Assembly: GCA_026393835.1 (NCBI GenBank)
Contig: JAPKZK010000041.1
Span: 92,956-156,955 of the forward strand
DNA: 64,000 bases
Origin: Candidatus Aminicenantota bacterium
GTDB taxonomy: Bacteria > Acidobacteriota > Aminicenantia > UBA2199
Direction: 5' to 3'
Within the stretch, counting starts at the first letter, position 1. Every line of letters starts with the position of its first letter. Of this stretch, positions 60,019-64,000 are shown one piece after another. The position numbers and the translations under genes were made by a program. Below the pieces are notes generated by a model. It did no database searches and was not told where the DNA came from. It saw only the letters and a program-made list of their open reading frames with translations.

Positions 60019-60091
60019 CAGTCAATTTTGACTTTATTTTTTAATGCTGAAGGGAGTTTCCTTAGCTAAAAGAAGGTATTTACAAAAAAGC

Positions 60092-60120
60092 TTGAAATAA
60101 ACCAGAAATATGGCTAAAAT
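60092..60120 (+). promoter_or_regulatory. leaderless-type promoter of the GIY-YIG/SMC operon
   Basis: TTGAAA (60092-60097), 17-nt spacer, TAAAAT (60115-60120), six bases before ATG 60127. Confidence 0.7.
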
Positions 60121-60126
60121 GGATTT

Positions 60127-60588
60127 ATGAAAACAATTCGTATTTTTTTCGATGAGCCAAAAGCTTTTGAATTGGGTAATATTAAACCCCTTGCCGGTAT
60201 CATGGGAGTGTACTTTATCTTCCTGACCAAAACTGAAATCCAATACCCATTCAAAAAATCCCGCCTGATTTACATCGGGATGAGCGAAAAACGTACCAAC
60301 AGTATTGGTAAACGACTCTCCGGTCACTATGACGGAACTTCCGGGAATCCCGGCCTTGTCAATTATAGGAAAGTCGAATCCCTCTACTTTACCTATATCA
60401 ATTTCGAAATGCTAAAAAATACATGGCAGTATAGAGTCGAAGACCTCGAAAGCTACTTCATACTCGATTTCGTAAAGCACTACGGCGTGTACCCGATATG
60501 CAACAACAAAACCGGATTTGAAATCCTGAAAAACGAACTGGGGATTACCCTTGAAATCGACTGGCCTTACTTTGAAACAAAGGAGTAA
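60127..60588 (+). CDS. GIY-YIG-like nuclease
   Basis: This 153-residue protein has the family's two short motifs GVYFIFLT and RLIYIGMSEKRTNSIGKRLS (Y-I-G plus the basic residue), followed by VEDLESYFILDFVKHYG with the metal-binding glutamate and YPICNNK with the asparagine. That is the complete GIY-YIG catalytic set. It has a leaderless-type promoter. It is followed four bases later by a small gene and then an SMC-like ATPase, so it is probably the nuclease arm of an ATPase-nuclease system. Confidence 0.75.
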   Translation: MKTIRIFFDEPKAFELGNIKPLAGIMGVYFIFLTKTEIQYPFKKSRLIYIGMSEKRTNSIGKRLSGHYDGTSGNPGLVNYRKVESLYFTYINFEMLKNTWQYRVEDLESYFILDFVKHYGVYPICNNKTGFEILKNELGITLEIDWPYFETKE

Positions 60589-60592
60589 CAAG

Positions 60593-60784
60593 ATGGATAA
60601 CGTGATTAAAAGTGGAAAAGAAATACTGGACGATTTCTTTAACACCATAGAACAAATACCCGCAGTAGACAGCAAGCTTGCCTCTAGGTTAAAAGAACTG
60701 TACCGGGAAAATAAGTTGACATCTACGAATCTTTCCAATGCCCTGTCTGAACTAAGAGAGGAAGCCCAAAATGACAAAAATTAA
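60593..60784 (+). CDS. small helical linker protein between GIY-YIG and SMC-like genes
   Basis: This 63-residue protein is predicted helical (GKEILDDFFNTIEQIPAVDS, LSNALSELREEA) with AAGGAG before ATG 60593. Its end overlaps the start of the ATPase gene by 14 bases, meaning translational coupling and likely membership of the same complex. No family recognised. Confidence 0.7.
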   Translation: MDNVIKSGKEILDDFFNTIEQIPAVDSKLASRLKELYRENKLTSTNLSNALSELREEAQNDKN

Positions 60785-63119
60785 ATCTATCTCAATAAAG
60801 GGACTTAGAGGGATCAAAGAACAACTAACACTCGAGCCGAACCAAAAATCTGTTTTACTTTTTGGTGAAAATGGCTCTGGGAAAAGTAGTATAACCGATG
60901 TCATAGAGTGGTTTTACAACAACCGCATCGATCATTTATCCGGCGAAGAAATTGGACGTGGTGGATTGGAAGCCCTAAAAAATATATTCTTAAATGACAA
61001 CACAGACGCTGTCGCTGATCTTGAATTTACTGATGAAAAACTCAATTCCCAAAAAACAATTTATTATAAAGCGGGGTCACTCCACTCGGAATTCTCCAAC
61101 CCTGAACCGATTTTTAAAGAATACGTGGATATGTCTCGAAAAGAAAACCTCATCCTTCGCCACCAAGACCTGCTAAAATTCATCCTTTTCTCAAAAAAAG
61201 ATAAACTGGACAATCTGTCGGAAATCATCGGCTTTTCAGAGGTTTCCAAAGTCAGGGATATATTGGGAAAAGCAGTAAATGAAGTCAAAAGAGAATATAA
61301 AAAGGGAAATTACGACCACCAGGTAAGCACTCAACAACCCAAAATAATAGAAAGCCTCGGTAGAACGGTCAATACGGACGACCAATTTGTAGAGGCCGTA
61401 AACGAGCTGGTAAAGCCATTGAATATCGGTATAAAAATAGAAAGAATCGATGAGATCGGTTCCCTTCTTTTGCAGCTCAAAAAACCGGAAGATCGCCTCT
61501 TTATTGAACTCCAATCCTTTTACCACAAAACCTTCGATTGGGCATCAAACCTACTCCCCGTATTAGAGATTATCGAAGATCTCTTCAAAAAATACACCGA
61601 CCAATTCCAAAAAATAATCAGCGATGTCGAGAAAATCAATAAGATTTTACTCGAAAACCTACTAACCGAAGGTGTAAAATTAATTAATACGAATGCTTAC
61701 ACAATCGATGAATGCCCTTTATGCCTGCATCCCAAACCCTTAAGTGAATTGCTGAAAGAACTTGAAACCAGGATTATAGAACTCCAGAGTTTCAAAAAAG
61801 AGAAACTTAAGCTCAATGAACTCAAAGGATCATTGAACAAAGAACTAAGAGAAGCGAGCAATAAGGTACATCTCCTTTTGTCAGATAAAAATACAAATAC
61901 CGAAGAGAACCGGGAATTGAAAGATAGAATCGAGCGATTTAAAACCGGTTTAGAGATATATGCGGCCCAGTTGAACCTTGAGCTTTTATCAGGGCAACAA
62001 CTGAAAGCGTGCGAGACAATTCGCATCGATAGAGAAAATATAAACCGTGCAGCTGCATTTTGTAGGCAAAAGTTTGAAGCCATGAGGGAAGCGACAAAAG
62101 ATAACCCCAGGATCGATATCCATGGAAGGATTTTATTATCGCGTGAGGCGTATAATAATATAAAAAAATTGAAAAAAGAAAGTGAAATTGTATTGCATCA
62201 GCAGAATTCTCTGGAAGCCATTTACAGTGAATTCTTAAAAAAACAAAAGGAGAGCCTGGAATCCTTTCTGACCTTTTTCTCAAATGATATTAATGAACTC
62301 TACCAGTTTATGAACCCTGATGAAAAAGTGGAAAACATAAGATTGGTTCCCATAGAAAAAGCTGATGAATTGGCAGGCATAACCCTGGAATATAATTTTT
62401 TTAAGAATGCAGAATCACCGCCCCATAAATACCTGAGCGAATCTCACTTGAATTGTCTTGGGATCGCCTTCTTTTTGACTTCCGTTAAAGCCTTCAATAA
62501 ATCCAATAAATTTTTCATCCTGGATGATGTCATATCCAGTTTCGACACTACCCACCGTAAACGTTTCGCGGATTTATTAATCGGGAAATTTTCCGATTAT
62601 CAAGTCATCTTACTGACCCATGAGCCCAATTTCTTTGAGATCATGAGAAACCTCGCCAAAAGAAATCAATGGATTATCAATACTTTAAAATGGAGTAAAC
62701 AAATCGGAACTTACCTCGCAAAAGAGCCTATTAATCTCTTAAAGCATAAAATCGAATCAAAGTTGGAGGCCAATGACGAAGACGGTTTAGCAAATGATAT
62801 TCGGCAGTACATTGAGCAGACTCTTAAAGACATTGCTTACAAGTTAAAAGTAAGGGTAACATTTATGTACAACGATAAGAATGAGGACCGGATGGCAAAC
62901 GAGCTACTGACAGATTTAAGGCATCATCTCAAAAAAGAAAAGGCCCTGGGATTAAACGATAACCCCATTATAGAGAGGCTCCAATCCTCATCACTATTTA
63001 TTGGTAATAAAGGTTCTCACAGCAGTTTATTTAAACCCGGTATCGGTGATTTGATAGCCACCTGGAAAGATGTCAACGAATTTGAAGCGCTTTTCTCAAG
63101 TAATAAATGTCCCGTCTAA
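60771..63119 (+). CDS. SMC/Rad50-like ATPase
   Basis: This 782-residue protein has an N-terminal Walker A LLFGENGSGKSSITDVIEW, a long coiled coil with a CPLC zinc-hook-like apex (DECPLCLHPK, residue ~315), a signature-like block SESHLNCLGIAFFLT and Walker B KFFILDDVISSFD with H-loop VILLTHEPNFF. This is the RecN/Rad50/AAA_13 plan of anti-invader ATPases. The C-terminal 120 residues are an additional helical domain with RxxH-like LRHHLKKEK. It overlaps the small gene upstream. A complex with the GIY-YIG nuclease is inferred. Confidence 0.87.
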   Translation: MTKIKSISIKGLRGIKEQLTLEPNQKSVLLFGENGSGKSSITDVIEWFYNNRIDHLSGEEIGRGGLEALKNIFLNDNTDAVADLEFTDEKLNSQKTIYYKAGSLHSEFSNPEPIFKEYVDMSRKENLILRHQDLLKFILFSKKDKLDNLSEIIGFSEVSKVRDILGKAVNEVKREYKKGNYDHQVSTQQPKIIESLGRTVNTDDQFVEAVNELVKPLNIGIKIERIDEIGSLLLQLKKPEDRLFIELQSFYHKTFDWASNLLPVLEIIEDLFKKYTDQFQKIISDVEKINKILLENLLTEGVKLINTNAYTIDECPLCLHPKPLSELLKELETRIIELQSFKKEKLKLNELKGSLNKELREASNKVHLLLSDKNTNTEENRELKDRIERFKTGLEIYAAQLNLELLSGQQLKACETIRIDRENINRAAAFCRQKFEAMREATKDNPRIDIHGRILLSREAYNNIKKLKKESEIVLHQQNSLEAIYSEFLKKQKESLESFLTFFSNDINELYQFMNPDEKVENIRLVPIEKADELAGITLEYNFFKNAESPPHKYLSESHLNCLGIAFFLTSVKAFNKSNKFFILDDVISSFDTTHRKRFADLLIGKFSDYQVILLTHEPNFFEIMRNLAKRNQWIINTLKWSKQIGTYLAKEPINLLKHKIESKLEANDEDGLANDIRQYIEQTLKDIAYKLKVRVTFMYNDKNEDRMANELLTDLRHHLKKEKALGLNDNPIIERLQSSSLFIGNKGSHSSLFKPGIGDLIATWKDVNEFEALFSSNKCPV

Positions 63120-63493
63120 GATAAATGATCCCCGCTTGGTTTCAAATTTTTTTGTGGGGATAATTAATCGATTATTTTATTCTCTGTTCCATCCTAATCA
63201 CCATCCCTTGAATTCAAAGATAAAAAGCCTAATGGGGGAAAGAATGCCTCTCGCAAGAGCCGAAAAAAGAGCGGAAGAACGGAAGCGAGGAAGCGAGGAA
63301 GAGCGGAAAAACAAAGAAGATAAGAGGAGAAAAAGAGAAGGAAAAAAGACAAAGGGGAAGCGCAAGGTCAAATCAGCCGAGACGATAATGGGGCAGGCCG
63401 AAATCGGCGCCGATGCGAAAACCGGGAGATGTTTTAAAAGATCGCAGAAAAACACTTGAAAAAAAATGGGTTCTAAAATATAATTGTATCGCC
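63120..63493 (+). other. gene-free stretch before the terminal Rpn gene
   Basis: A frame at 63244-63459 gives a lysine/arginine/glutamate-rich peptide (MPLARAEKRAEERKRGSEEE...) with no ribosome binding site and only low-complexity content; I do not count it as a gene. The last 40 bases hold the Rpn promoter. Confidence 0.5.
63456..63484 (+). promoter_or_regulatory. promoter of the terminal rpn gene
   Basis: TTGAAA (63456-63461), 17-nt spacer, TATAAT (63479-63484). Nine bases separate the -10 box from ATG 63494. Confidence 0.7.
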
Positions 63494-64000
63494 ATGGATA
63501 AAATAAACAATGTACATGACAAGCTCTTTGGCAAAACATTCGGCGACCCGGAGAATGTAAAAGACTTCTTAAAGAGCGCCTTGCCCGAACCAATCGGTAA
63601 TGCCATCGACTTTTCAAAAATCGAAATCGATAACACCCATTATGTATCCAATGAATTCGCGGATTCGTTCTCCGATATCATTGTGAAAACCAAAATGAAA
63701 GCCGCTGAAGAAGAGGAAAGCGAGATCGATACCGATATCTATATCCTGTTTGAACATAAATCTTACCGGGATACGGCGGTCTTTATCCAATTGCTTCGCT
63801 ATATGTACCTGATGTGGCAAAAGGATATCGACGAAAAAAAACCGCTGCGGGTCATCATTCCCCTGGTATTTTACCATGGGGGTGAACAATGGACCGTGCC
63901 TCATTCTTTTCTCGAACAATTTACCGTCGCTGAAGGGATTAAAAAATTCTTACTGGATTTCAGGTACGTATTGTTCGATACCGTCAACTGGAATTTTACG
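63494..64000 (+). CDS. Rpn-family recombination-promoting nuclease (partial, runs off window)
   Basis: The visible 169 residues start MDKINNVHDKLFGKTFGDPE, then DTHYVSNEFADSFSDII-like strands, the nuclease block IDTDIYILFEHKSYRDTAVF (D/E and E-x-K site: FEHKS) and LRVIIPLVFYHGGEQW. These are standard PF04754 Rpn motifs. The gene continues beyond 64000, so the C-terminal small domain is not seen. It shares only the family with the Rpn at 55654. Confidence 0.9.
   Translation, partial: MDKINNVHDKLFGKTFGDPENVKDFLKSALPEPIGNAIDFSKIEIDNTHYVSNEFADSFSDIIVKTKMKAAEEEESEIDTDIYILFEHKSYRDTAVFIQLLRYMYLMWQKDIDEKKPLRVIIPLVFYHGGEQWTVPHSFLEQFTVAEGIKKFLLDFRYVLFDTVNWNFT

Noticed and set aside
63070..63459. 129-residue lysine/glutamate-rich ORF after the SMC-like gene
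   Set aside because: Its start overlaps the ATPase gene, there is no ribosome binding site and the sequence is low-complexity.

Overview
The window looks like a chromosomal segment of an uncultured, anaerobic, diderm (Gram-negative) bacterium. Evidence for an outer membrane and periplasm is a lipobox TPR protein, a secreted isoaspartyl methyltransferase, a set of type IV-like minor pseudopilins and several signal peptides. A DsrC-like protein beside TmcC/TmcB-like redox subunits points to anaerobic sulfur or thiol-disulfide electron flow. Aminicenantes/Acidobacteriota-type lineages are my guess from the overall flavour; nothing in the window proves it. I saw no rRNA, tRNA, integrase or CRISPR array.

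Layout. 0-4 kb: toxin-antitoxin cassettes (TumE type, then MNT/HEPN) bracketed by four copies of the 3' end of one gene, then a 21-bp tandem array and a helical hypothetical protein. 4-15 kb: mostly housekeeping (DUF4097 protein, short Rho, DUF2442/DUF4160 pair, DsrC-TmcC-TmcB operon, topoisomerase I with an apparent ATT start, DNPH1-like hydrolase, DJ-1, peroxiredoxin). 15-24.7 kb: a decaying accessory region with XRE regulators and a palindromic operator system, RhuM, broken Uma2, SUMF1, PIN and ATPase genes, a TIR protein with a Nudix-like C-terminal half, an Rpn C-terminal protein and a DUF4143 ATPase. 24.8-31.8 kb: six-hairpin glycosidase, TPR lipoprotein, PcrA/UvrD helicase, Pcm. 31.8-40.4 kb: defence-like island with a DUF262 / DUF3696-ATPase / unknown operon, a 33-unit 21-bp array, a metallophosphoesterase-NB-ARC-TPR STAND protein, a degraded TA cassette flanked by copies of the STAND gene's 3' end, and an Rpn remnant. 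40.7-51.8 kb: core genes (Rel, QueH, four pseudopilins, ComEA, SGNH hydrolase, acyltransferase, phosphofructokinase, 3'-5' exonuclease). 52-64 kb: transposase remnant, hypothetical/XRE pair, third 21-bp array, a complete Rpn nuclease with an internal start, an OLD-TOPRIM operon, a GIY-YIG / small protein / SMC-like ATPase operon, and the start of another Rpn gene.

Four themes cut across the window. (1) Small TA-type cassettes sit directly after a gene's stop codon, and a copy of that gene's last codons plus stop lies on the far side. (2) Three tandem arrays of unrelated sequence share an exact 21-bp period and hold palindromic cores in fixed register; a fourth, degenerate array lies beside an XRE gene whose promoter carries a matching palindrome. 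(3) Ten genes have a sigma70-like promoter whose -10 box ends only 6-7 nt before the start codon, so leaderless mRNAs are likely common. (4) Several multi-gene ATPase/nuclease modules look like immune systems that I cannot match with certainty to a named system.
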